A DNA stretch of 64,000 nucleotides from RUG14223 sp051881075 (GTDB lineage: Bacteria > Bacillota > Clostridia > Oscillospirales > Acutalibacteraceae): NCBI GenBank assembly GCA_051881075.1, contig JBJEPE010000092.1, positions 1-64,000 on the forward strand, given 5' to 3'. The notes below the pieces were generated by a model. That model made no database searches, was not told where the DNA came from, and worked only from the letters and a program-made list of their open reading frames with translations. The position numbers and the translations under genes are program-made. The first letter of the stretch is position 1, and each line of letters begins with the position of its first letter. This document shows positions 25,899 to 35,502 of the stretch, one piece after another.

Positions 25899-27554
25899 AT
25901 GATAAAAAGAACGGTATCGCTTATACTTACTCTGTGTATGCTTACACTTATCATCTGCGGATGCTCTGAACGCGGCAGTACAGATGATACAAATTCTACT
26001 CCGGAGAATGATTTTATGGATTATGTTGATGTTACCGCTAAGTATCAGGCACAGGCATCTACCGACAAATACAGGAATTATTATGAGATATTTCTTTATT
26101 CGTTTTATGATTCCAACGGTGACGGCATAGGCGATATACAGGGGCTTATCTCTAAGCTTGATTACCTGAATGACGGCGACCCAAACTCAGGAGATGACTT
26201 GGGCATAGACGGTATATGGCTTATGCCGATAATGCCTTCACCGTCTTATCACAAATATGACGTTACCGACTACTACGAAATAGACCCCGTTTACGGTACA
26301 CTTGATGACTTTAAACAGCTTATATCAGAGTGTGACAAGCGTGGCATAAATGTAATAATCGACCTTGTGCTTAATCATACATCGGACAGGCATCCATGGT
26401 TTATACAGGCTAAACAGGAGTTAGCAAACGGTAAGACCGACGGCTACGCAAGATACTACAGCACTAAGCAAAGTGATGCAAAGCCTACAGGCTGGACTAA
26501 GGTAAACGGTACGGATAACTGGTACTATGAAAGTAACTTTACCTCTTCTATGCCTGAGCTTGACCTTAGCAACGAAGATACACGTGCAGAAATCAGAAGT
26601 ATAGTCAAGTATTGGCTTGATATGGGTGTAGGCGGATTCAGACTGGACGCAGTAACCTATTATACGGACGATAATACAGACGGCGTTGAATTTCTTAACT
26701 GGCTTACAAATACTGTTGCAGAGATCAATCCTAAGGCCTATATAGTAGGCGAATATTGGGTAAACGTTCCCTCGCAGATATCCGATATGTATAAGTCAGG
26801 AGTAGACAGCCTGTTTAACTTCCCATTCTCTGAGCTTAACGGAGATATAATTGACTCTGTAATAACAAACTCAGGCTCTTCTTTTGTTGATGCAATAATG
26901 AAATCACAGGAAATCTTAACACGCAGCAACGAAAACTTAATAGACGCCGTATTTCTCTCTAATCATGATCAGGCAAGAAGCTCAGGCCCGTTACAGAGAG
27001 ATCCCGTTTTAATGAAAATGGCTGCTTCTGCATATATGCTCATACCCGGCAATCCGTTTATTTATTACGGTGAAGAGATAGGCATGGGCGGCGATTGTTC
27101 TAACGACCCTAATAAGCGTACCGGTATGGTATGGTCAGTAACCGATCTTACAGGATACACACAGCTTCCGCCGGGCGCAAAGAACACATATAAGCCCGAA
27201 AAGGGTGTTGACGAGCAATTAAAGGACGAGAACTCCCTGCTCAACTTCTATAAGCGTATTATCAAGATAAAAAATCAAAATCCTGCAATAGCAAGAGGCA
27301 GAATAACCGAGCATATCGATCTGGGCAAAAAGACCTTAGGAGCATATAAAGTGCAGTACGGTGACACTCAGGTGATAATAGTGCATAATATGGGTACTAC
27401 AGGTAAAACGGTAACTATGCCTAAAACTCTTGGATATACAGAGCTAAGAGGCGACCTTGTTGCAGGAGAGGTAACAGACGGTACACAGCCGTATATAACA
27501 TTGGACGGTGAAGAGCTTTATCTGCCGCCTTACTCTACTGCCATACTCGGATAA
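25899..27554 (+). CDS. GH13 alpha-amylase family lipoprotein
   Basis: Extracellular, membrane-tethered alpha-glucan hydrolase expected to cut starch or maltodextrin for the adjacent importer. Signal with lipobox ending at Cys22 (LIICGC), then a short linker. The TIM barrel has the GH13 regions: DLVLNHTSDRHPWF (region I), GGFRLDAV with nucleophile Asp250, GEYW with acid/base Glu285, and SNHDQ with Asp357. An all-beta C-terminal domain follows to residue 551. The calcium-type DSNGDGIGDIQGL loop near residue 70 is of the oligo-1,6-glucosidase/alpha-amylase type. Exact specificity cannot be read. Confidence 0.95.
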   Translation: MIKRTVSLILTLCMLTLIICGCSERGSTDDTNSTPENDFMDYVDVTAKYQAQASTDKYRNYYEIFLYSFYDSNGDGIGDIQGLISKLDYLNDGDPNSGDDLGIDGIWLMPIMPSPSYHKYDVTDYYEIDPVYGTLDDFKQLISECDKRGINVIIDLVLNHTSDRHPWFIQAKQELANGKTDGYARYYSTKQSDAKPTGWTKVNGTDNWYYESNFTSSMPELDLSNEDTRAEIRSIVKYWLDMGVGGFRLDAVTYYTDDNTDGVEFLNWLTNTVAEINPKAYIVGEYWVNVPSQISDMYKSGVDSLFNFPFSELNGDIIDSVITNSGSSFVDAIMKSQEILTRSNENLIDAVFLSNHDQARSSGPLQRDPVLMKMAASAYMLIPGNPFIYYGEEIGMGGDCSNDPNKRTGMVWSVTDLTGYTQLPPGAKNTYKPEKGVDEQLKDENSLLNFYKRIIKIKNQNPAIARGRITEHIDLGKKTLGAYKVQYGDTQVIIVHNMGTTGKTVTMPKTLGYTELRGDLVAGEVTDGTQPYITLDGEELYLPPYSTAILG

Positions 27555-27586
27555 TAAATAAAATAGCAATAACTGTAAAGTTACAC

Positions 27587-27615
27587 TTGACAGGCACTAT
27601 ATTAAATGCTATAAT
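27587..27615 (+). promoter_or_regulatory. SigA promoter of the riboflavin transporter gene
   Basis: Perfect TTGACA, 17-base spacer ending in TGC, perfect TATAAT. Start of transcription would be near 27622, just before the riboswitch. Confidence 0.92.
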
Positions 27616-27626
27616 AACGTAAATTA

Positions 27627-27749
27627 ATTCTTCGGGGCGGGGTGTAATTCCCCACCGATGGTAATCTGCATATGCAGCGAGCCCATGAGCGAAAGCTGAT
27701 TTCGGTGAGATCCCGAAGCCGACGGTATAGTCCGGATGTGAGAAGAATA
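27627..27749 (+). ncRNA. FMN riboswitch (RFN element)
   Basis: Follows the RFN consensus closely: ATTCTTCGGGGCGGGGTG, CCCCACCGATGGTAAT, AGCGAGCCC, GCTGATTTCGGTGAGATCC, CGAAGCCGACGGTATAGTC and CGGATGTGAGAAGAAT, with ATTCTTC and GAAGAAT closing the outer stem. FMN binding should favour the terminator that follows and switch off ribU. Confidence 0.97.
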
Positions 27750-27765
27750 TAACACAGCATTAAAG

Positions 27766-27798
27766 GCCCCGTAATGTTTATCATTATGGGGCTTTTTT
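27766..27798 (+). terminator. Riboswitch-controlled terminator before ribU
   Basis: GCCCCGTAATG pairs with CATTATGGGGC over a five-base loop, followed by six T. It lies between the FMN aptamer and ribU, so it is the likely expression platform. Confidence 0.9.
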
Positions 27799-27946
27799 GT
27801 ATACTTTTAATACCGCATATATTATTTCCTCTATTAAATCCATGGTACATATGGAGGACTTACGCCATATTGCTGCTTGCAAGCATACTGTTAAAATTAT
27901 GACGTTATTTTATGCGGTAAAGCACTTTGAAATGTAGGTGGTTTTT

Positions 27947-28537
27947 GTGAACAAGAAAATGAGTAAAACAAGAAAAACGGTTATTACGGCTATGCTTGGC
28001 GCTTTGGCGGCGGCTCTTATGTTTATAAGCTTTAGCGTTCCGCTTATGCCAAGCTTTATTAAACTTGATTTTTCTGAGCTTCCGGCACTTATCGCCGCAT
28101 TTGCGGTTGACCCTGTATCCGGTGTGTTGGTATGTCTTATTAAAAATCTGATAAATCTGCCGTTTTCAACTACCTCCGGCGTAGGCGAGCTTTCTAACTT
28201 TATACTCGGTTGTCTGTTCGTACTTCCGGCAGGAATTATATATCATAAGATGAAGACACGCAAGGGTGCAGTCATAGGCTCATTGGCCGGCTCACTGTGC
28301 ATGGCTTTGGGAAGCATACTGACCAATTATTATATAGCATATCCGGCATACAGCCTGTTCTTACCTATGGAGGCTATACTGGATATGTACAAGGCTATTA
28401 ACCCAAGTATCTCTACACTTTTACAGGCACTTATTGTATTCAATATGCCTTTTACCTTTATCAAAGGAATGCTCAGTGTAATCATAACCTTTATTATCTA
28501 CAAGAAGATATCTCCACTCATAAAAGGCAAAATGTAG
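27947..28537 (+). CDS. ribU: Riboflavin ECF transporter S component
   Basis: Membrane substrate-binding subunit for riboflavin uptake. The roughly 196-residue protein has six helices and the RibU features: N-terminal MLGALAAALMFISFSVP, KLDFSELPALIAAFAVDPVSGVLVCLIKNLI and TTSGVGELSNFILGC. FMN riboswitch control confirms the substrate. It has no ATPase or EcfT gene beside it, so it must share an ECF module encoded elsewhere. The GTG at 27947 is favoured over 27938 because AGGTGG (27936-27941) is five bases before it. Confidence 0.96.
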   Translation: MNKKMSKTRKTVITAMLGALAAALMFISFSVPLMPSFIKLDFSELPALIAAFAVDPVSGVLVCLIKNLINLPFSTTSGVGELSNFILGCLFVLPAGIIYHKMKTRKGAVIGSLAGSLCMALGSILTNYYIAYPAYSLFLPMEAILDMYKAINPSISTLLQALIVFNMPFTFIKGMLSVIITFIIYKKISPLIKGKM

Positions 28538-28609
28538 GCATTAAGAGAATATACTTTTATTTTCCGGAAAACATAACTATACAAGTAATTTTCGGGCGGT
28601 GTTTATATA

Positions 28610-29965
28610 ATGAAGAAGCTTTCACAAAGATGGATAGTGCGTGTAATAAGCTTTTCTATAGCAATATTTCTGGTATTTTTGGGTGCAGGCATCAGCGGAT
28701 ATATGCTGACCGTACAGTATAAGGAAACCATAGAGAACGCATACAGGGCTGCTGTAAACGAGCTTACCGACTATGTGGATAATATAATGGAAACCCTTAA
28801 AAAGGGTATGTATTCCAACACCTCCACCAATCAGGTGTCGTTTGCCATAACGCTGTTATCAAGCAGTGAAAATGCCAAGCAAGCACTTGAAAGATTACCC
28901 TTTGAGCAAATATCTACTGACGGATTACAGAAATTTCTGTCACAGTCAAGTGACTTTGCATCATACATGATAAATAAGCTTGCAAGAGGTGAAAAGCTAT
29001 CACAGCAGGATAGAGAAACCATAAAAACTCTCAGATCATATGCAGAGATACTCAATATCTCAATGAGTGAGATAGTATGGCGTTACAGCGACGGCAGTAT
29101 AGAGCTTGCCGGAGCATCCTATGCGATTAATAACATAGGCAACGCACGAAGCGGAGAACTGAGTCATAATGCCGTTACGGACGGATTTGAGAGCATGAAC
29201 GACAGCTTCAAGGATTACCCTACCCTACTGTATGACGGACCTTTTGCAGATCATGTAATGCAGAAGCATCCTCAGCTGCTGGAAAACGCAAAAGAGATAT
29301 CGGAAAAAGAAGCACAGGTGCTTGCGGCAGAGTTTCTTGGCGTCAATGACAGCAATATAAGCTTTGTGTCCGAGCGAAAAGGCAACATACCATCATATCT
29401 GTTTGAATATAAAAAATCGCTTGTTTCCGTAACTAAACAGGGCGGTGTGGTCGAATACTTTTACGGCAATAGCAGTAGCGGAGCTTCTATAAAGAAGGAA
29501 GATGCAGTAATAATTGCCCGTGAATTTTTGCGGTTGCACGGTTTTAATAATGTTAAGGAAAGTTATTATATATGTTCTGACGGCGTTTGTACAGTGAATT
29601 TTGCCAACACAATAGACGACGTAGTTTGCTACAGCGACCTGCTTAAGGTTGGCGTTTCATTATCGTCAGGCGAGATAGTATATTATAATGCTACAGGTTA
29701 TATAATGAACAGTCATCCACGGGATATACCGTATCCTACACTTACTCAGGAAAAAGCACAAGACAGCGTTAGTCCACTGCTTGACGTAGAGAGTTGTCAG
29801 CTTGCGCTTATTCCGCTGAGCGACGGCAGAGAGGTGCTGTGCTATGAATTTAAATGCACATCCGACGATGACGAAACATTGCTTGTATATATCAATGCGG
29901 ATACAGGCGAAGAAGAAAATATATTTATCCTGATAGAATCAGACAACGGAGTACTGGCAATTTAA
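28610..29965 (+). CDS. ypeB: Germination protein YpeB
   Basis: Spore inner-membrane protein that in bacilli localises and stabilises the cortex-lytic enzyme SleB. The 451 residues open with one membrane helix (VISFSIAIFLVFLGAGISGYML). A helical region TLKKGMYSNTSTNQVSFAITLLSSSENAKQAL follows, then SMSEIVWRYSDG and a C-terminal half with PepSY-like repeats (EAQVLAAEFLGV, DAVIIAREFLRLHGF, EKAQDSVSPLL). Usually the gene is next to sleB; here the neighbours are ribU and an O-antigen-ligase-like gene, with no cortex-lytic enzyme within reach. Confidence 0.92.
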   Translation: MKKLSQRWIVRVISFSIAIFLVFLGAGISGYMLTVQYKETIENAYRAAVNELTDYVDNIMETLKKGMYSNTSTNQVSFAITLLSSSENAKQALERLPFEQISTDGLQKFLSQSSDFASYMINKLARGEKLSQQDRETIKTLRSYAEILNISMSEIVWRYSDGSIELAGASYAINNIGNARSGELSHNAVTDGFESMNDSFKDYPTLLYDGPFADHVMQKHPQLLENAKEISEKEAQVLAAEFLGVNDSNISFVSERKGNIPSYLFEYKKSLVSVTKQGGVVEYFYGNSSSGASIKKEDAVIIAREFLRLHGFNNVKESYYICSDGVCTVNFANTIDDVVCYSDLLKVGVSLSSGEIVYYNATGYIMNSHPRDIPYPTLTQEKAQDSVSPLLDVESCQLALIPLSDGREVLCYEFKCTSDDDETLLVYINADTGEEENIFILIESDNGVLAI

Positions 29966-29982
29966 AAGAGCATAATACAAAA

Positions 29983-30030
29983 CACCCGAACTTATACCTT
30001 TTACCGTATAAATTCGGGTGATGATTTTTT
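29983..30030. terminator. Terminator after ypeB, possibly bidirectional
   Basis: CACCCGAA-C-TTATAC pairs with GTATAA-A-TTCGGGTG, followed by a T run. The convergent gene ends three bases beyond it, so it probably serves both. Confidence 0.85.
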
Positions 30031-30033
30031 ATG

Positions 30034-31650
30034 TTATAAGTCTATCCATTGCCCATGCTTAACGCTTCGTGATATTGATATACCCATTGATAAGAATAGG
30101 AACAGCATAGGTGTAGTCAGCGGTTGACCTATATTGAATATAGCCTGTAATGCGTAGATAAGTGCCGCACTATAGAACACTACAAGCTCAGGCTTCTGCT
30201 TAGAGCATCTTACAAGTCTTACTATACCGCCTATTATCATGGTAAGTATACCGGCAGTACCTACTATTCCGAGTGTTACAAGCCACTCTATATATTCGTT
30301 GTGTGCGCTGTCAAAGTAAACATTATAGTTGGCTGAAATCTCTTGGCCGTAGTATTTATCAAGTATCGCCTTGAGTGTATCAGGACCTGAGCCAAACAGC
30401 TTATGAATTGGGTCAAACTGCGCATAAGAGTCAAGTGAACGTGTCCATATGTAACCTCTGTTCGTACCCCATTTAGGGCCAAATCTAAGGTAGCTGTTAA
30501 ATACTCCTAGGTCAGTTTCGGTATCTATCCACGAGAAGTAAATAAATGAACCTATACCTGCTATCACGCAGAGTATAACCGCAACAAGAGGTATTATGAA
30601 TAACCATGACGGAAGTTCAAGGAGTTTATCGTTCTTTCTTAAACCTGCAAAAATTAGCGTAAGTGCAAACAAAATACCTATTACATAATACATTGCATCA
30701 TTGAACATAAAGAAATTTGATATCGGCTCAATAAGTATATGCTTGCCGCCAACCAGCTTGCACAGTACAGGCATAAGCTTCATTGAGGTTATAAGCACCA
30801 GCCACGATATTATATATCGGTGAAGCCTTCTGATTTTCTTGAAAGCATATATTGACATAATGCCCATGAATACGAATACTGCGAAAAATCCCAAGTCGCT
30901 GTTTGCGGCGATAAGTGCGCCTGAACCTGTAGCAAGACAGGCTATGCAGAATATCTTATTAACTATATTCTCGCTTACCATAAACATACCGAACGATGCC
31001 GCAAAGTAAACGCAGACAAAGCTTGCAAAGAAGTTGATGTTACCTATTGTAGATATAAAATTTACACGTTGATCCTCAACTATTTTATTTATATAACCAA
31101 GCGGGTCAAAGCTGAAGTGATTTGCTATACCTATAATGCAGACATACATACCCATTATAAGGAAGATATATACAACGCCTAAGCGTCCCTTATAGAATTG
31201 AGATATCATTATATAGCACAGCAGATATGCGAATATAAGTATAAGTCCGTTTCGCCTACCCATTGAGCCTGTTATGGACTCTTCTCTGTAATCAGACAGA
31301 AGGGTAGATATAACGGCGCCTACAAAGAACACGTACATACCTATATCAGCTATACAAAGCCGTTTTTTTCTCTCTGTTGACGGAGGCGTGGGATGTGCTA
31401 CCTTTAATATCAGTAATATAACCGCTGCCACAGAGAATGCGGCAAAGGCTATAAATGTTGTAGTGCAAAAGAATGTGTATTTATCATTTTTAATATTAAA
31501 AAGACAGTTAGTTGAATATACCCAAAAAATACTCATAATAACGACAAGATAGCACGTAACTATCTTTTCAAGCGGCATTGTACCCAAGCCGGCATTATAT
31601 TTACTTTTGGCAGGTTTTGTAATCCCGTGGGATTTCTTTTTTGACGCCAT
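30034..31650 (-). CDS. O-antigen ligase-like polytopic membrane protein
   Basis: A 538-residue protein with about 12 hydrophobic segments and one larger extracytoplasmic loop, containing GSMGRRNGLILIFAYLLCY and the HNEYIEWLVTLGIVGTAGIL motif of the O-antigen ligase/Wzy (PF04932) family. In Gram-positives these proteins polymerise or attach surface glycans; the substrate is unknown. RLYIWTRSLD-like features lie in the loop before HNEYIEW. The start is the ATG at 31650 (MASKKK), with AGGGGAG six bases upstream, rather than the TTG two codons earlier. There is no glycan biosynthesis cluster around it. Confidence 0.88.
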   Translation of the reverse strand: MASKKKSHGITKPAKSKYNAGLGTMPLEKIVTCYLVVIMSIFWVYSTNCLFNIKNDKYTFFCTTTFIAFAAFSVAAVILLILKVAHPTPPSTERKKRLCIADIGMYVFFVGAVISTLLSDYREESITGSMGRRNGLILIFAYLLCYIMISQFYKGRLGVVYIFLIMGMYVCIIGIANHFSFDPLGYINKIVEDQRVNFISTIGNINFFASFVCVYFAASFGMFMVSENIVNKIFCIACLATGSGALIAANSDLGFFAVFVFMGIMSIYAFKKIRRLHRYIISWLVLITSMKLMPVLCKLVGGKHILIEPISNFFMFNDAMYYVIGILFALTLIFAGLRKNDKLLELPSWLFIIPLVAVILCVIAGIGSFIYFSWIDTETDLGVFNSYLRFGPKWGTNRGYIWTRSLDSYAQFDPIHKLFGSGPDTLKAILDKYYGQEISANYNVYFDSAHNEYIEWLVTLGIVGTAGILTMIIGGIVRLVRCSKQKPELVVFYSAALIYALQAIFNIGQPLTTPMLFLFLSMGISISRSVKHGQWIDL

Positions 31651-31743
31651 GTGCAACTCCCCTTATTTAATTTCAATATATAACCATATAGTAACACATT
31701 TTTGTACAAGTTTCAACAGTTTTTGCATTTACTATTAAATTCA

Positions 31744-31772
31744 TTGACATAAAACCCGTAAAGTCTTATAAT
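31744..31772 (+). promoter_or_regulatory. SigA promoter of the large secreted protein gene
   Basis: Perfect TTGACA, 17-base spacer, perfect TATAAT. The leader to the ATG is about 100 bases. Confidence 0.88.
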
Positions 31773-31877
31773 TATAATAAGTTATTGTATCTTTTTATAA
31801 GAAAAATGCAAAAAGCATTTATATATATTGATAAACGGACTTTGTATAATTCAGATCGTCGTAAAGGAGGCTATAGT

Positions 31878-34800
31878 ATGAAAAGACTGTGTTCTTTCTT
31901 AGTTATGTTGGCTTTATTGGCTATTCTGCCGAGTGTAACGGTCAATGCGGAAAGTACTACCGTCAGGGATATAGTATGTACATATATACGCCACATGGCA
32001 ACCATTAAGTGGACACCGTCTGAAAGCTTTATGCTTTACGGAGATATTACACGTGCCTTCCGTGCAGGAAAGATATATACAGGCATACCGTACACCGACA
32101 GTAATGTTGCCAACCTGAGGACATTCAGAAAAAATCTAAATTCATCCCCTACACCGCAGTATATAGGCGAAACATCGCAAAAAAAATATGTAGGTATAAG
32201 CAGTGCAGGTGCTGTATATTATTCATGGGCGGAGATAAGCAAAACCGTATCTTTTAGGGATGAAAGCGAAATGTTCCCTATGAGTGAAAAAGGAACCGTT
32301 GCTGTGGGAATATATGATTATACAGGCAGTACCGGCTCTACGTCCGATATAATAAATATGAATACGCAAGAAGCTATATTTGAGTCCTACGCTATGCTTA
32401 ACCCAGGTGACGCAATATTTACATATACGCCGCAAAACAAAGGCAACTGCAAAATGGTAACGTCAGTAAGCATTGTCAAAAATAAGAACGGAAGCATTGA
32501 TGCCGAAAACAGCAGAATTTTCGTTATAGAACAGTCAAGCTCAATGGATATCAGCGGTAGCTCTACATGGAGGATCGGCGGAGAAGGATATACCTTTTTA
32601 AGCCTTTACAACGACTTCTTTATACCCGTAACGTGTAAGGAGCTTGCCGCAAGTGACAATGCGGTAGATAAACCCGTAATATATGTAGACGAGTATGAGG
32701 GCGGTAAGAATATATCTATAATTTGTAAGGATAAGAACGCAGTCATATATTATACAACCGACGGCACTACACCCACCAGGTCAAGTCCAAAATATATACA
32801 ACCTATAGCTACAACAAGCAATGTAACCATAAACGCCTTTGCGGTTTCCGGATTGGGAAAAAGTCAAACCGTCACACGTAAGATAGAGGTAAAGGAAACC
32901 CCTGCTCCAACCGTCACCATAGAGGATCACATCGAGGGCAAGGCGGTAAAAGCATTTGTAGACGACCCTGACACCGCCATATACTACACAATAGACGGTG
33001 GCAAGCCTGAACGATATACCTCTGAGCTTGTAATAGCAAACTCATGCCGCATTAATCTATACGCAGTAAAGCTCGGCGGTAAACGAAGTAAGATAGTTGA
33101 AAAGAAAATTACAAATAAAGCTGTAAGCACTCCTGTAATAGCTGCTCCGGTAAGCTGCGCAGGCGGTAAAAAGATAACCGTAACCTGTGCAACACCCGAT
33201 GTAGAGTTATATTATACCATTGATGAAACCGAACCCACATCATATTCTAAAAAGTTTTCTTCTTCGCTTGTTATAGGAAGCTCATGTACAATTAAAATAA
33301 AAGCAATGAAAAAGGGTATGAATCCCAGCCATACCGTAAGTACTAAGATATCTATGCCGACTGTAAAGGCACCCGAAATAACCACCGAAAATTTTATAGG
33401 CGGTAAAAGGGTAATCATATCATGCGATACGCCTGATGTAAAAATATACTATACAACAGACGGCTCAATACCTAAAACCACCGGTAACCGTTATACTGAG
33501 CCGTTTATCGTAACCGATGAGGTTAATTTGAGAGTACTGGCTACAAGGGACGGCTTTGAAACCTCTCAGATATCTAAACAAATACCGCTAATGCAGGTTT
33601 CTATGCCCACTATAAGGGTAAGTGAGGACTTAAAGGTAACGCTATCATGTAAAACCAGCGGTGCGGTAATTTATTATACTATAGGTAATAAACCAATAGA
33701 TATTATACGTTCTAAAAATTACATAGAACCTTTTAATGTTAAAAAAGGTGAAACATTAACCGTATTTGCTGTACGTAAAGGTCTTAAAAACAGTGAGATC
33801 TCCACACTTAAAATAACAGGTGCGGTATCAACGGATTCCTCCATGGTGCTTGAAGGATATAACTACCCTACCGCACTTACGCTTGGCGACAACTATGACA
33901 TAAGAGGCGTAATAAAATCAAACTATAAAATAATGTCCGTTACACTCGGTATATACGATGAGAGCGGACACGTACTGTCACAGGCGTCAGCGTCACCGCA
34001 GGTTAAAAGTGCAGATATTAGTTACCTTAATTCAGAGCTTGACTTTACAAAGGCAGTAACAGGTAAAAACTATTACAAAATCGTAGCGTCAGATATGGCA
34101 GGAAGTAAGGTATTGCTCAACAAGCAGTTTACCGTAAAAAAACCGGACGAGGTAAAGTCATTAATGACACTTACTGAGAATACATACCCCACTATTTTAG
34201 GCTACGGACAGGAATTTAACTTTTACGGTATAATACAGTCAAACTTTAAGATACGTAAGGTAACGGCAGGCGTATTTGACACTAACGGTAAATCTGTGGA
34301 TGTATATTCTTGCTCACCGTATTCAGAGAGATTTAACCTGAATATAATTAACCATAAGATCAAATTTGCAGACCTTGATACCGGTACCTATTATTTCAGA
34401 ATAATTGCAACAGATACTGTAGAACGAAAAACGCTGTTTAATAAGGCCTTTACCGTATCTGAAAAACCAGAAAAATCACAGATAAAGATACGTAACGCAC
34501 AATATCCGGATACAATTACACAGGGTGTTAAGTTTCAGTTACAAGGTAAGGTACAGTGTGAGGATATAATAAACAGCATTACCGCCGAGGTACTCTCGGT
34601 AGACGATAAAGTAATATTTTACAAGACTGTGTATCCCAACGGTACCAGATATGATATATCCATGCTGTCAGATTATCTTAAACTGGAATATCTTGAAAGC
34701 GGTATTTACAGATTTAAGCTTAATGTAGAGACCTACAACGAGCGAAAGTCCATTATCAATAAGGAATTTGTGGTAATCGACAATAACAGCGGAATTGTTA

Positions 34801-35300
34801 TGAATATCGACAAAATTTATTCATATAATTACAATGACGCCATTTGTACCGTAAACGGCAAAGAATACTCAGTAAGTTCATGTGGAAGCAGTTTTACGTG
34901 CTTCTCAATGGTATACAATTATCTCAGCGGCGCTTCAACTGTTCCTGATGAAATACTTTTTAAAGCTTATCACGAACATATATTTAACGGGGAAATTTTA
35001 ACTGAAAAAGAAATATTGGAGCTTGCAAGCTTTTATGACATAAAAGTTAAACTTTCTAATGTGCAAAGCGACATGATAAGCGCAATAAAATCAGGAAAGC
35101 CCGTTATCACACGTATAAGTAATAAGGGTATAAGCTCAAAATGTGAGTACATTGTTATAAAAGGCTATACTGACTATGACGGAGAATATGTATATATAAA
35201 TTCACCGTCATCACCTGTACTTTCTGAAAAAAAGATATATATTTCTGATCTTTTAGGGTCATTATATGACGGAATTTACGTAATATGCGACCTAAGTTAA
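31878..35300 (+). CDS. Large secreted protein: NlpC/P60-like, five chitobiase-type repeats, three Ig-like repeats, C39-like end
   Basis: An 1140-residue exported protein, start set by AAAGGAGG at 31863-31870. Residues 1-24 are a signal peptide. Residues about 30-240 look like an NlpC/P60 hydrolase, but the usual DCSG-VYYSW motif reads SSAGAVYYSW (no Cys) near residue 107 and the catalytic His region reads GNCKMVT. Residues about 265-650 hold five CHB_HEX_C_1-type repeats, each with an IYYTxDGxxP-like core. About 653-970 are three repeats starting YPT or YPD. The final 155 residues resemble peptidase C39-like domains: CGSSFTCFSMVYNYLSG keeps the Cys, but CEYIVIKGYTD replaces the usual GH-V-V-GY His with Glu. 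Probably a surface binding or scaffold protein. Confidence 0.8.
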   Translation: MKRLCSFLVMLALLAILPSVTVNAESTTVRDIVCTYIRHMATIKWTPSESFMLYGDITRAFRAGKIYTGIPYTDSNVANLRTFRKNLNSSPTPQYIGETSQKKYVGISSAGAVYYSWAEISKTVSFRDESEMFPMSEKGTVAVGIYDYTGSTGSTSDIINMNTQEAIFESYAMLNPGDAIFTYTPQNKGNCKMVTSVSIVKNKNGSIDAENSRIFVIEQSSSMDISGSSTWRIGGEGYTFLSLYNDFFIPVTCKELAASDNAVDKPVIYVDEYEGGKNISIICKDKNAVIYYTTDGTTPTRSSPKYIQPIATTSNVTINAFAVSGLGKSQTVTRKIEVKETPAPTVTIEDHIEGKAVKAFVDDPDTAIYYTIDGGKPERYTSELVIANSCRINLYAVKLGGKRSKIVEKKITNKAVSTPVIAAPVSCAGGKKITVTCATPDVELYYTIDETEPTSYSKKFSSSLVIGSSCTIKIKAMKKGMNPSHTVSTKISMPTVKAPEITTENFIGGKRVIISCDTPDVKIYYTTDGSIPKTTGNRYTEPFIVTDEVNLRVLATRDGFETSQISKQIPLMQVSMPTIRVSEDLKVTLSCKTSGAVIYYTIGNKPIDIIRSKNYIEPFNVKKGETLTVFAVRKGLKNSEISTLKITGAVSTDSSMVLEGYNYPTALTLGDNYDIRGVIKSNYKIMSVTLGIYDESGHVLSQASASPQVKSADISYLNSELDFTKAVTGKNYYKIVASDMAGSKVLLNKQFTVKKPDEVKSLMTLTENTYPTILGYGQEFNFYGIIQSNFKIRKVTAGVFDTNGKSVDVYSCSPYSERFNLNIINHKIKFADLDTGTYYFRIIATDTVERKTLFNKAFTVSEKPEKSQIKIRNAQYPDTITQGVKFQLQGKVQCEDIINSITAEVLSVDDKVIFYKTVYPNGTRYDISMLSDYLKLEYLESGIYRFKLNVETYNERKSIINKEFVVIDNNSGIVMNIDKIYSYNYNDAICTVNGKEYSVSSCGSSFTCFSMVYNYLSGASTVPDEILFKAYHEHIFNGEILTEKEILELASFYDIKVKLSNVQSDMISAIKSGKPVITRISNKGISSKCEYIVIKGYTDYDGEYVYINSPSSPVLSEKKIYISDLLGSLYDGIYVICDLS

Positions 35301-35339
35301 GAAAAATTTAAAAAATTTGTTTAAATTTCTTTAAATTTA

Positions 35340-35368
35340 TTGATTTATGAATAAATTTAAGTTATAAT
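35340..35368 (+). promoter_or_regulatory. SigA-type promoter of pssA-psd
   Basis: TTGATT, 17-base spacer, TATAAT, 134 bases before the pssA start. Confidence 0.75.
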
Positions 35369-35502
35369 GTGTTTGGTATAAGTATTCAAAATAATACACG
35401 GTTATTATTTATTGTTTAAAAGCCATATTTATATTATAATTAAATTTACTATAAATTGCAGTCTTTTGTTAAGTATAAAGTTCTTGTGGAAGGAAGATAC
35501 AT

